Positions 14,501-24,883 of a DNA stretch of 64,000 nucleotides are shown piece by piece. Under the pieces are notes generated by a model. The model did not search any database and was not told where the DNA came from. It saw nothing but the letters and a program-made list of their open reading frames with translations. The first letter of the stretch is position 1. The number at the start of each line of letters is the position of its first letter. The translations under genes and the position numbers were made by a program. Source of the stretch: Pestalotiopsis fici W106-1 (Eukaryota > Ascomycota > Sordariomycetes > Amphisphaeriales > Sporocadaceae); contig NW_006917093.1 in assembly GCF_000516985.1 (NCBI RefSeq), positions 5,861,013 to 5,925,012 of the forward strand, read 5' to 3'.

Positions 14501-15802
14501 TGCCGACTGATTTTTGGGCTTGAGGTTGCTAGCTATTTCGGGAACCAGTCTTGACTGCGCAGATGGATGCATCATTCCTTCTCCAAGCAGCCCGCAGCTG
14601 GTAGCTATGGTCATGCTAGCCTCTGATGAATGGTACCTGTCAATCTCCAGCCCGTGAGGTCCGGCTAGCCAGAAGGAAAGAGGGACACGAACTGGATACT
14701 ACTGTAGTAGGGAGACCTTTGACCGATTAGGACGACTCGAGTCAGTCTTTATATCGGGTTTGACCATTGCTTGCATCCCGAACCCAATTAGCAGTTTTTG
14801 TCACTGCCGTTTTGGGCACGGCCACAGCAAGCTAATACCGCGGCGCAAGGTCGTACGATGAATCAAGGCTTGGAAGGAACTGTATCAAACTCTGCCAAAT
14901 CTGTTCGCAAAGGCCCTATCTTGTTATTCCGTTGTATATATGAGGGGGGTGCAATAGAGCCTGCCCGATGGCTAACATGTTTAGTGTTTGATGTGGGAAA
15001 CCATCTTGTCATATATTCGTTCTTAGGTAACTTGAGCTGACAATCTATAGAGTATCCCTGGGGAGGATAATGGTCAAACAGCCGAGAGTGGGATGCGCAG
15101 CAGCTTTGCGAGAATCAGAGCTCGTTGCAGCAGCAATGCTGGATGTAGCGAAAGCCACGGGGAAGAGCCGCGAGCCCGTCCGACGGCTCAACCGCTAAAA
15201 CAGCAATCCGTCGACACCGGTCCCTGCGAAGCCCCCACTCGGTATCGGGCGAGCATTGCGCACTGTATTGACTGACAGGAGCTGGGAGCGGGACGGGCAG
15301 GAAGGCATACGACAGTATGAAGTACTGACACACAGAGAAGACTTGAAGGCCAGATGGACGAGGAAACATCTCAGAATGCACCCAGTGCGAAGAAAGGCAG
15401 CCAAGCCAACGCAGAAGAAGTGACATGGTCGTCTTCTCGAGGAGATCAGGCACACTGACTGGTTGGACATGTGAGCATGACCAGTTGGAGACGAGTTGGC
15501 GATATCCCAGAGGTTGGGGGGTTGCTATCGAATAACAAAGCGCAGCCAAAGAGCCTCTTGTACATAGTAGTCCGTTGTTTGACAATGTCCATTACCGAGG
15601 GACTTGTACTTCGTAGCCAGTAAGTTAAGGTAATGTATGCGTACAATGTGCCCTCCACTGGACAGACACCAAACCTGCTTAAGGAGAATTTTATCTGCCT
15701 CTCTCTCACTCCAAAATCGGCCGGAGACAGGACCACCAACCGTAGGCCTTGGACCAAAACTGTTGCTGCTTTTGTATCTCGAAATTCTATTAGCTAGTAC
15801 TG
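3492..15802. other. Gene desert: no supportable gene over about 12.3 kb
   Basis: The first part (to about 4.2 kb) is the probable promoter and leader of the RasGEF gene, with GTC/GTT repeats near 3757-3825 and 3995-4025. The rest has many short open frames, but none has a convincing start, intron pattern, codon flow or recognisable domain. It holds a (GA)n run at 5545-5573, short TACCTA/TAGGTA runs (14145-14155, 14396-14405, 14463-14485), and a possible degenerate coding segment on the minus strand at about 8563-9560 (see findings). No tRNA-like cloverleaf was found. Non-coding RNA cannot be excluded. Confidence 0.6.
5545..5573. repeat. (GA)n microsatellite
   Basis: About 14 GA units follow a GCGCGC stretch in the gene-poor region. 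It is a simple-sequence repeat with no gene attached. Confidence 0.95.
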
Positions 15803-15902
15803 NNNNNNNNNNNNNNNNNNNNNNNNNNNNNNNNNNNNNNNNNNNNNNNNNNNNNNNNNNNNNNNNNNNNNNNNNNNNNNNNNNNNNNNNNNNNNNNNNN
15901 NN
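15803..15902. other. Assembly gap (100 N)
   Basis: Exactly 100 N, the usual placeholder for a gap of unknown size. Open frames running across it on either strand are artefacts. Confidence 0.99.
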
Positions 15903-17504
15903 TCTACGAGCTAAGTACTGGGTCAAAATGAACATTGAAGGTTGACTGGCATTCAAGTTACAACCCAGTTCTGGTGTTGGTTGTCTACATGTTGGTAGGT
16001 GTAGTGCGGGCATCCTATGTGCGTGTGCTGTCCGCTTCGGTTGCTTGGGCAGTGTGCCTTGTTTTTCTTCTTCTTTTTTTCTTTCTTAATTTTCCCTTTC
16101 TTCCTGTTGTTCCGTAAAGGGTCTGTCGTCCCTTTGAAGGTACGTACATGTTGCTATTCGCACGTTCCAGCCAAAAAGGCAGCCCCACCTTGAGCCCAGA
16201 ATCGCGGCCACCCCCCAGGAACTGCCTACCTTAAGGCAGCCTAGCTTCTTCGTTGTCGCATCCCAAAGCAACGACAGTTCACATTGATCACCCCCCATCC
16301 ACACCCAGCCCACCACCTATTCTCGGCGTCCATCAGCACTTTACGCGTCGCAGCATCAAATTCACAGTGCTAAATGCGAGTTGGCCGCATCCAAGCCCCC
16401 CCAAGGCGATTCGCACTGTTTTGCGTTCCTGGCATAGTTGCACCACGTTCCGTCGCCTAGCCATCGCCCATCGGCTGTCCATCGCGCTCACGAAACTCTT
16501 GAACCCCCCCGCCAGTTACCCCACCCCAGGTGGTCTTGCACGTTGACAGCTCCGTACAAGCCGTCATCCTCCCCCCCCCGCCGTGAATCGCGAATCGTAC
16601 TGGGTAAGCCTCCGTTTCCTTCAGTCCGCTGCAATTTGAACCCAAAGTACCGCCCCTGCGCGCACTGTGCATTCTCCCTTCCCAGGTCCTTGTTGTGCTG
16701 AGCTGTTCTGCTGTGCAAAGGCGTACGTACATACACTGGCTGCGCTGCGCTGCGCTGGCCACACTGCACTGGCTTTCTGTCGAGCTGCGAGCAACGCCAG
16801 CCAGGCCACTCCCCTCCCCCCTCCCCCCTCCCCCCTCCCCCTCCCAAAACCCGCCGCCGCTCTTTCCCTCCCTCTCTCTCAACCCAAGGTTTTGTCCCTC
16901 CTTCCCCTCCTTTTTTTTTTTCCCATTTTCCATTTCTCATCATCTAAGAACCCCTCCAACCCAGAGTCAAAATACACATTCGCGCATTGCGACAACCCGC
17001 TCACTTGCGCCGACTCTCAGCAGCCGTGCGCCCTTCTCGGATACCTTGTGTATCGAGAATAATATCTGGCTTAGGCCACTATCTTTTAATCACAGCTCAT
17101 TCCATGACCCGCATATCGATACAAATGACCAACCACATACAGTTCAGTCAAGAAGACACACTTTAAATCCCACGGGAGCGCGTGTGCGAGCGAGCGAGCG
17201 AGGAGAGACAGCGAGAGACAGACACACGGAGACAGTGAGAGAGAGGCAATTCCCACACTTTTCAGCAGCAGAGCAGCACTGCACTTCCCCCCCAATCCCG
17301 GACGATACTCAACTATCGCTCTGTGAGCACGCATTTGCCCGCCAATTGCGACGAGAATCGGATCAGCCAAGCACCTGATTTCCAGCGTGCGCCACCGATT
17401 TTGAACTCAAGTCACCACACAGCATTGCAAAAGAATCAGCCAGTGTGTCTGATTGCTCCCCTTCTTCCACACAAAAGGGACAGAGACTCAACGACCTGCC
17501 CGAG
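15903..17504. other. Promoter and long leader of the C2H2 regulator gene
   Basis: No gene is supported here. The sequence is strongly strand-asymmetric: pyrimidine-rich at about 16.8-16.95 kb, then purine-rich (GAGCGAGCGAGGAGAGAC-like) at about 17.18-17.25 kb. This suits a long transcribed leader of the downstream gene. Several upstream ATGs open frames of up to roughly 200 codons, which would act as uORFs if transcription starts near 16.6 kb. Confidence 0.5.
16811..16845. repeat. C-rich tract with quadruplex potential on the minus strand
   Basis: Six C runs of 4, 6, 6, 6, 5 and 3 are separated by single T residues. The complementary strand matches the G3+N1-7 quadruplex pattern with one-base loops. 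It lies about 0.7 kb upstream of the C2H2 regulator start codon. Confidence 0.8.
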
Positions 17505-20143
17505 ATGCCTGCTGCCAATGTAGCCGTCGCTCCTGCGACATCAGTCGCATCCACACCAACCAATAGGAAATCCTCAGTTGCTACCGGATCACAGCCTGAG
17601 AGGAAGTACAAGTGCCAGTTCTGCGCCAGGGCTTTCAGTCGAAGTGAGCACAGGAGCCGCCACGAGCGATCACGTAAGTTGTCACCGTCATTTCTTAAAA
17701 AACGTCACTTTAACGACGACCCCTCCTGCCTCCACTAAACTTGGGATTGAGTTACGTGAAATCGTTTCATTACCCCTCAACACCATGAGGAGTAGTACGC
17801 GACGCGATTCTCTCGTACCCCACCACGTTGGAGATTGCTGCAAATCTTCTAGTCATTGTCACGGGCATCATGCTGACAAGTTCGATTTTTCAGACACCAA
17901 GGAGCGCCCTTTTAAATGTATGAAGTGTCGCAGTACATTTGTGCGCCGTGATCTGCTTTTGCGTCATGACCGGACTGTTCATGCAAAGGATGGAGGTGTC
18001 CCTCTTCACAGCGACGGGAAGCGACGTGCCGGCCCCAAGGCTCCTCGTGCCGTCAGTGGCCCTTCAAAGTCATCCATTGCGCTAGACAATGCCACACTCG
18101 AACAGTTGGAAGCCAGTAGCGAAGGCAATTTCGACGTCGAGACGGCTGCCATGTTGATTACCGATCTTCAGCATAAGACTGCCATGCGACACAGTGGCCT
18201 GCCGTTCGATGCAGCTCCGGGAATGTCAGGAATGGCATATGCGCAGAATGATTCGCCAATGATGGATGCATCAGCCAGCTTTTCATCACAGCCGATGCCT
18301 GACGCACTACCTCGAGGAGATGTTCCTTGGGACGCCTTCTTGACGGAACCTAACCCCAAGGCCCATTCTGTGATTTCTTCTGGTTCCTTTAGCGATCAAC
18401 AGTCTCTTGCTTCTGTGAGTATTCCAAACATCCAGCCGCTCGCAATGGGCCAGAGCCTGGAACTCATTACTGACATCTATAAGGCCGCCAATTCTAAGGC
18501 TCCTCAAGTACTGAACGACGATGAGCGGAACATGATCTTGGACAACATTCGAATTCATGACAGTGAACGGGCAATTCCAGACGGTTTCCGAGTTCCTAAC
18601 CTGGCTTCTTTGAATCGCTACCTGTCGACGTACTTCAACCTGTTTCATCATCATCTGCCGTTCTTGCACCCTGCATCCTTCAAGCCCACCGAAGTCTCGC
18701 CAGCACTCCTTCTCGCTGTTTTGTCTATCGGTGCACTCTATGCCTTTGATCAGGATCAAGCCTACCTAATGCACATTGGATCCAAGGTTCTGGTCAACCA
18801 GTTCCTGCAGAACAAGGAAAACTTCAGCTCCCGGAAATGCCCCTTGTGGACCATGCAGAGCTCTTTGCTGAATATGATCTTCGCGAGCTGGAGTGGCGAC
18901 GCGAAGGGCTTGGAGTGGGCTTGCTCAATCAAGAGTCTCCTTGCCAACATGGTTGCCGGCAACAGTTACGAGCTCAAGCTCCGAACAGATTCTCGCGGTG
19001 GAGTGCAACCTACTCGTGCTGAGTGGGTCGAAGATGAAGGCTGCCGTCGTACCTACTATGCAGTCTACATCTTCTTTGGCTTACTCACAATGACGTACAA
19101 CCATACACCAGCCATCAGCTTCAACGAGTTTGAGGAGCTACAACTCCCATCATCAGAGGGACTCTGGAACTCCAAAGTTACAGACGAGGAAGCATGGCAA
19201 GAACAGCTGAAGGCTTCACCGAGTGTGACATTCATGGAAGCACATGACAACCTTTTCCAAGGTGAGGCATTGAAATACAGTGCTTTTGCTACGCGTGTCA
19301 TGATCAACGCTCTGTTTCTGGAGGTGTGGTACCACAAGCGCAGTCCCGAGGCTTTGCAGGATGTCGTGACTGAGTACAAGCTCAGACTCGCTCTGGAGAC
19401 CTGGGAGAAATCCTTAGATCTCTGTGAACCTGAAGCCGACACGGTACCGCTGAGTGCGCCATACAAGGGCCATCCCCTTATCTTCAACGCCAGAGCCATG
19501 TTTCGCAATGCACGTGCACGTCTTGAGGTTGATCTCAAGACGGTGCAGGAAGCTCTGCGTTACCACGATCCTTACGAAGTAGCCGCGACCATGTCGGCCG
19601 CCCGTGACCGCGTTCGACGGTCTGGCGAGATGCTCAAGGTCATTGAAGAGTGTTATAACTGCATCGAGACCGCTATTCGCCAGGGAGTGCGCTGGGTCGC
19701 TCGCACCTCTCCAACCAACTGGAGTGTCGAGCACCCTCTTTGTGGCATGGATTTGATGATCATCCTTACTTTGTGGCTCTACCGTCTGGAACATGACGAG
19801 GAGCCTGCATCTGAGGAGGAAGGAGCCATGTACATGAAGATTCGCGCTTTGTTCGAGAACGACTCGGAGAATCCTCTTACGTCTCAGCTGAGCTCTGTTG
19901 TCGCAAATTTGTGGGGAGCAATCCTCTCCGAGGTGGTCGTCTGGGGGTAAGTCGAATCACGTAAAGACGTTCACAAGGTACAAAATGACTGACAACTAAT
20001 TTAGCATCACCCGACTCATGGGCGAGTCCTTCCACCTTCATGCTCAAGCCCTCATCGGTTATGTGGACGATGTTGAGGTGTCTTCCAATGTGTCGACACC
20101 GTCAATGATCTCCCAGGGAGCTGACGAGGATAGCGTGTACTAA
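17505..20143 (+). CDS. Adr1-like C2H2 zinc-finger transcription factor with Fungal_trans domain
   Basis: Exons 17505-17673, 17894-19946 and 20005-20143 give 786 residues. Finger 1 (CQFCARAFSRSEHRSRHERSH, C-x2-C-x12-H-x3-H) is completed by the splice: the first intron splits the codon of its last His. Finger 2 (CMKCRSTF ... RHDRTVH, C-x2-C-x12-H-x4-H) follows after a TKERPFK linker. The RSEHRSR and RRDLLLR helices resemble yeast Adr1. A fungal-specific transcription factor region follows (FNLFHHHLPFLHPASF, GCRRTYYAVYIFFGLL). The start is the first ATG that keeps the fingers near the N terminus; an in-frame ATG also exists 60 nt upstream. The protein is probably a nuclear DNA-binding regulator. 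In yeast the Adr1 class controls carbon-source genes; the targets here are unknown. Confidence 0.92.
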
Positions 20144-21729
20144 AAACATTGATGAGACCACGATTCCATTTGTTTTCAGTTTGTGTTTGGTTCTATTTCC
20201 TTAAGGGTGATGGTGGATTCCTTTGGCATATACCTCGTGCTTCGTCCCTTGTTGGTTTCTGGTCGGTCAGGCGCCAAAGGGGGGCTTAAACGGAGTTTGC
20301 GATCTCATTGGAGTTTCCTTGTTTGATGCGTCTCTGCATTCTGCTCACTTGGTAATAAGAGGGAGGCTCGGCTCGGTCAGCGGCCTAGGCTCTCGATGAC
20401 ACAAACGGTGGAGGGGAAATATCAGCGCCGTATGCGCACTTAATGTGTGAAGCAAATGGTGGCTGGTCCATTTTCGGAATTCCTTTCCCCCACTCTGTTG
20501 TTACTAGCTACGGCATCAACTGTTTTTTCTGTTTGCTTTTATTATTGCTGTTGTTGTTTTTTCCTCGCATTTCACACCGTTTTTTTTTTTCCCCCAGATA
20601 CCTTGTTCGAGTTACTACGCATCACCCGTTTCCTTGTTTTTTTTTTGTTGGTATGCATTTCCTTGTCCTCCTCAATCGCCCACCAAGCCAGGTTTGGTCG
20701 GATCCCCCTTAATGCGATAGACGGCATATACGAAATGGAAATTGGACACAAGCCTGGTGGCTTCGGCGTGAGGGGGGAAATAGCGCGAACCAGATTGATT
20801 CCTCTAATTAGTCTGCTGGGATTTTGGTGCCTTTCTGACTGTATAGATACATTGCGCCTGAATCACAAACTTCTTCTCTCCATTGAATAGATTTTGCTCT
20901 GTTGGCTGAACGATCAAGTGTTTTGTTACCATATTAGCCAACGACATCGATTAACATACTGTGTTGAATTGAACAGCTATTTGCCCAGGTGGAATGGCAG
21001 CTTCTGCTCCAGGATCCAGCTTTATAGAAATTTCGTAGGGCGACCAACTAGTTACTACTCATGGGCAAAAAGTCTTGGCCATCATGTAGTTGAAATCCTT
21101 GATATGGACTGTGATGATAGACACATTGACTTGAAAATATGCACAGTGTTTCATTACTCTTGCTTTTTCCTCTCCAGCAGCAGGGTGTGTAACGTCTTAC
21201 CGCGCAACCACCTCGAAACAATTCCCCCCCCCCTTTCTTTCTTTCTTTCTTTTCACGACGAAGAAACGATCCCAATGGTACAAGCCATATCAACAGGGTC
21301 ACCCTGAACTTTCACTGGGTGGGGTTGATAGCTTTGCATGAGATGAGCGTTGGCTATCTTTTTGTGTTCCGCTCGGCAGGACAAATAATGTACTGTCCGT
21401 AGCCAAGGCAGAAGAAGGATAAGAAAGGCCACCTACCATCGTATTTTCTTCTTCCCGGCTCTAGTGTTTGCCGACGGAAATTTGCATCTGGTTTCGAAAT
21501 TGTGGCCGAAGTGCCTTCATCTGTTGCCCACTGGATGGAGGACGGTTGATTTGACTGAGCCGCGCGGGCTTTAGGATATGCTGCTACTACCCGAAACACG
21601 ACAGGTGTGATGATCTCCTCCCCTCGACGTGTGCGCTCCATCCCGCCCCAATCGCCACCATATTGACCTCCGCAGTAAGTCAGCTGCTTGTTCTTCTTTA
21701 CTGTATCAATGCTCGCGACGCTATCCACA
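20144..21729. other. Intergenic: 3' region of the C2H2 gene and promoter of the GH16 gene
   Basis: No gene is supported. T-rich stretches (about 20520-20650) suit a 3' UTR. A (CTTT)n run sits at about 21234-21253. Short open frames lack starts in good context and do not match known folds. Confidence 0.6.
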
Positions 21730-23076
21730 ATGAAACGAAGAAGGAAATTTGCAGCGCTTTGGTTGATCCTGTCATTTTTTGCCTCTATGCCCCAAACCCT
21801 GGCCGACTGTGAATGTGGCTACTCGATCATTACTAGCGGCGGCGGCGACGACGACGACAATACACAAGTTTTCACCAACCTCCTCGAAGCGGATTTCATA
21901 CATATCGATTACGTGGGGGAGGGCGCAACGAGGAATGACTGGGCGACACAAACATATAATATGAGCTCCCAGGCGGCACGAGGGTCCTACGGAGAGTCTT
22001 TTGTAGCCACCGGGGTCCAGAACGACTTGGTCAAGGATGCAAACCTCTGGACCAACGACGATACAGACGGAGACAATGTAGGACTGAGGCTAATGGTCCG
22101 GAGTGAAACTGTCAACGGAATGATTCAAGGGGGCCAGGTTGCGACGACTGCTGGAGACTACTTCTGGGGCAGTTATCGTGCCAGTATAAAAGTCACTGCA
22201 GTACAGGTAAGTGGCCGACAGACTTTCGGCACTCCATGGCCCAGGATACGATCTTGAGGGCACGGCGCTGACTTAAGTACCTCAAACATAGGGAACATGC
22301 AGTGCTTTCTTCTGGGTGAGGCTCACCTCTTTCTTCCTCCCTTCATCGACACTGGTCAGCTTGCGTGAAGGAGAAGAGGTTGTGGGCGATCAAGAGTAAC
22401 AGCTAGCTCACTAATCACTACTCAGTATTTCAACGATACGCAAGAAATCGACCTTGAATTCCTCTCCAAGGACTTCAGTGCCTCGGGCTCGCACTATCCA
22501 GTAAACCTAGTTTTACAGTCGCCGCGCTCCAGATCTGCAGGCTACGACGCCTCAGGGACGGGCACCTTTATCAATGCAAGCCTGCCCTTTGACCCAACGG
22601 CCGACTTTCACGAATACAGATTTGACTTCCTCGCCGGGCGAGTACTCTTCTACGCCGACGGAGATTTGCTGGCCACCATGGACGACAGCACGGGCGCCGT
22701 GCCCAAATCCTCTGGCAATCTCATACTCAGTCATTGGAGCAACGGCAACGCCGAGTGGAGCGGCGGACCACCGAATCAGGACGCTGCCAGTATCGTGCGC
22801 TACGTCAAGGCATACTATAATGCGTCCTCACCGGCACGGCGCAACGCCGCGGCCGCCCGGTGCGTGGACCCGACTGCCTCTGCCGCTGTCTGCGCGGTTC
22901 CCGAGGGCAATGCAACCTTTTTCTTCATGTATCAGGACAATATGACGGCGGGTCAGGCTGGGGCAGACGGTAATACTGATAGCGGTGCAACGGCATGGGT
23001 TCGGCGAGGTAATGGTTCATCCGTGGCGTTTTCCATTGCCCTACTCGCTTTCATGTGGGTTTGCGGATTGATTTGA
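21730..23076 (+). CDS. Secreted GPI-anchored glycoside hydrolase family 16
   Basis: Exons 21730-22206, 22292-22315 and 22426-23076 give 383 residues; the middle exon is only 24 nt (GTCSAFFW). The chosen ATG has A at -3 and starts a typical signal peptide (MKRRRKFAALWLILSFFA), with cleavage likely before DCECGY. An in-frame ATG 21 nt upstream has poorer context. The GH16 catalytic signature is EIDLEF, the nucleophile and acid/base strand without a beta-bulge residue. SHWSNGNAEWSGGPP is a downstream substrate-cleft block seen in fungal GH16 proteins. The C terminus ends in a hydrophobic tail (VAFSIALLAFMWVCGLI) after a Ser/Gly-rich stretch, as expected for a GPI signal. It probably cuts or rearranges beta-glucan in the cell wall; the exact linkage cannot be read from sequence. 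It converges on the GH64 gene. Confidence 0.92.
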
Positions 23077-23560
23077 CGAGGACATGAAGTGTCATGATGA
23101 AGGGAACTTTGGGAAGCTATCGGGAGCCACACGATTTATGATGTTTGGAATATCTGGCTTGGTCCAGGAAAGATTTTGGTTAGCTCGGCATCTCTAGGTA
23201 CTAAGCAGGGCTTGGTTGAGACTGATGTTCCGGGTCACACATGTCTTGTAATTTGTTTCTGGATATGATACAATTTGGGTAAAGTGTAATTTCAATGCAA
23301 ACGTGATTTATTGGACGACAATCCAAGACGCAGACCTCACCAAAAAAAAAAAGAGGAAGACACCAAGACGGACCAAAGAGATCCAAAAGTAAGCTCCTCC
23401 GTGAAAGAGAGAAGTGAAGAAGAAGAAAAGCTTCATTGGCCGAGAACAAGGTATATACAGTGAATGATCCAGAAGCTGCTGCTGAAAAAAAGAAATTGGG
23501 ATCATGTACGCAGAAACATGAAAAGGAAAATGGATACCGCAAGACAGAAGATCGGGCATG
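23077..23560. other. Convergent 3' intergenic region between GH16 and GH64
   Basis: The 484 nt between two tail-to-tail stop codons should hold both 3' UTRs. An A-rich run at about 23341-23351 is visible. No gene is seen. Confidence 0.7.
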
Positions 23561-24883
23561 TCACTTGGCGTTGGCAAACTTCTGCTTGAGGAGTGACTGC
23601 CATTTCCTGAACCCATCAAAAGCCGACCTTCTCCGTTCCCTGGTCCCGGCTGAGGGCGTAGGGGCTGGCGGCGCCTGCGGCTGCTCTTTCTGGACCACCT
23701 TCTGCTGCTCATTCGTAGCCGCAGCCGCGCTATTACTAGTCGAGGCTGTCGAGCTGACACCGCCGAGCGTCACGGTCAGCAACGAAGGTGCACCGTCAAA
23801 GACACTTCCGGACTGGTCACCGCCGCTCGAGGGACCGACATCATCGTAGGGGAAGGCGTAGCCCCTGAGATCTGTGTTGGTCTCGTGGCAGATTCGCGAG
23901 TAGTGGTTCGTGATGGCATTCTGATAGTAATTGCTCACTTGCTCTCCCTCGGGCTGCTGCGAGTTGATCAGCAACGTGGAGCGATTGAAGGCGGCGGCGA
24001 GTCGAGCACCAATGGCGCCCATCTCGGCCACATTATCCTGGTAGTTGCCAAAGGGTCCGGTGCTGCATGAGAATATGTCGGCAGAAGACGGCTGAGCAAA
24101 GGATCCAACACCATCAAAAGTGAGATTCCCACTGACGACTTTACCAGTCACATTACCCCACTGGGCTTGCGTATTGACCGTCAAGGTCTCGGACGAGTAT
24201 TTCTGCCATACAGAGTCGACATATGACTGATAGTATCCATTGAACAGGCTATTGTTCATTACGATGCCACTGTTGGGGCTCAGCGCACGCAAGTTGGAAC
24301 CACCCGGCGCCTTCACGATGAGCTGGCTCCAGCCGGCGTGATCGCTATTATCCTGAGCTATCAGCTTGGTGCAGACAGCATCGAGGCCACCAGACGCCAA
24401 TCCTGTCACGGACTGGACAGCACCACTCTCATTGAGCAGATTGAGCGCAATAGGTAAGCTGACAAAGTCGACGTAGCTGATGTTTACAAAGAGCTGATAT
24501 TCATTGAAGGTGAACTCGCAGAATCCCCAGAACAGGTTGTAGTTGGGATCGCTAGGGTTGGTGACGCTGGGCTCAACGAGGGCCGGGCCTGGGTTCACGA
24601 GAAAGGTGAGCTTGCCGTTTAGGCAGAACCAGATGCGACCTCCGGCGATGCGTGGGATGGTCACAGTCGTCGTTGATCCCGGGGCTCCAAGAGATATGGC
24701 ACAATCAACGGCCAGAGGCTGAAGTGTCGCTGAAGGCGATACTGGGTTGTAGACAGTCTGGCCGTCGGCTTGTATGAGGAGTGGGACATTATTCTGGTTC
24801 AAGTCCAGCCCAGTAATGTAAGCAAATGCATTTGAAGAAGTCGTGTTGTTCTTCAATGCTATCTGCACAGTAGAGTTCGTCAT
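23561..24883 (-). CDS. GH64 beta-1,3-glucanase (thaumatin-like fold), no signal peptide
   Basis: An intronless 440-residue frame. GH64 hallmarks are clear: GGRIWF, NPGPALVEPSVTNPSDPNYN, WGFCEFTFNEYQLFVNISYVD, DNSDHAGWSQLIVKAPGG and NHYSRICHETNTDLRGYAFP. The Glu of CEFTF and the Asp of YVDF are 16 residues apart, the spacing I recall for the catalytic pair of characterised GH64 laminaripentaose-producing enzymes. Such enzymes cleave beta-1,3-glucan. The N terminus (MTNSTVQIALKNNTTS) goes straight into the fold without a signal peptide, so export would need another route or an unseen upstream exon. The last roughly 60 residues, after the GVSS segment, are an A/Q/P-rich linker and a basic tail (SAFDGFRKWQSLLKQKF) outside the catalytic fold. 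Confidence 0.93.
   Translation of the reverse strand: MTNSTVQIALKNNTTSSNAFAYITGLDLNQNNVPLLIQADGQTVYNPVSPSATLQPLAVDCAISLGAPGSTTTVTIPRIAGGRIWFCLNGKLTFLVNPGPALVEPSVTNPSDPNYNLFWGFCEFTFNEYQLFVNISYVDFVSLPIALNLLNESGAVQSVTGLASGGLDAVCTKLIAQDNSDHAGWSQLIVKAPGGSNLRALSPNSGIVMNNSLFNGYYQSYVDSVWQKYSSETLTVNTQAQWGNVTGKVVSGNLTFDGVGSFAQPSSADIFSCSTGPFGNYQDNVAEMGAIGARLAAAFNRSTLLINSQQPEGEQVSNYYQNAITNHYSRICHETNTDLRGYAFPYDDVGPSSGGDQSGSVFDGAPSLLTVTLGGVSSTASTSNSAAAATNEQQKVVQKEQPQAPPAPTPSAGTRERRRSAFDGFRKWQSLLKQKFANAK

Noticed and set aside
15525..16013. Open frames crossing the 100-N gap
   Set aside because: They are open only because N gives no stop codons; the flanking peptide is not protein-like.
16695..17378. Plus-strand frame of 227 codons ahead of the C2H2 gene
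   Set aside because: Mostly Pro/Ser from pyrimidine-rich leader sequence, without domains; it overlaps the probable 5' UTR.
20443..20890. Plus-strand frames after the C2H2 gene
   Set aside because: Leu/Phe runs come from T-rich 3'-UTR-like DNA; there is no intron pattern or known fold.
17505..24883. Possible secondary-metabolite cluster around the C2H2 regulator
   Set aside because: No polyketide synthase, NRPS, terpene cyclase, P450 or tailoring enzyme is present nearby; neighbours are cell-wall hydrolases.
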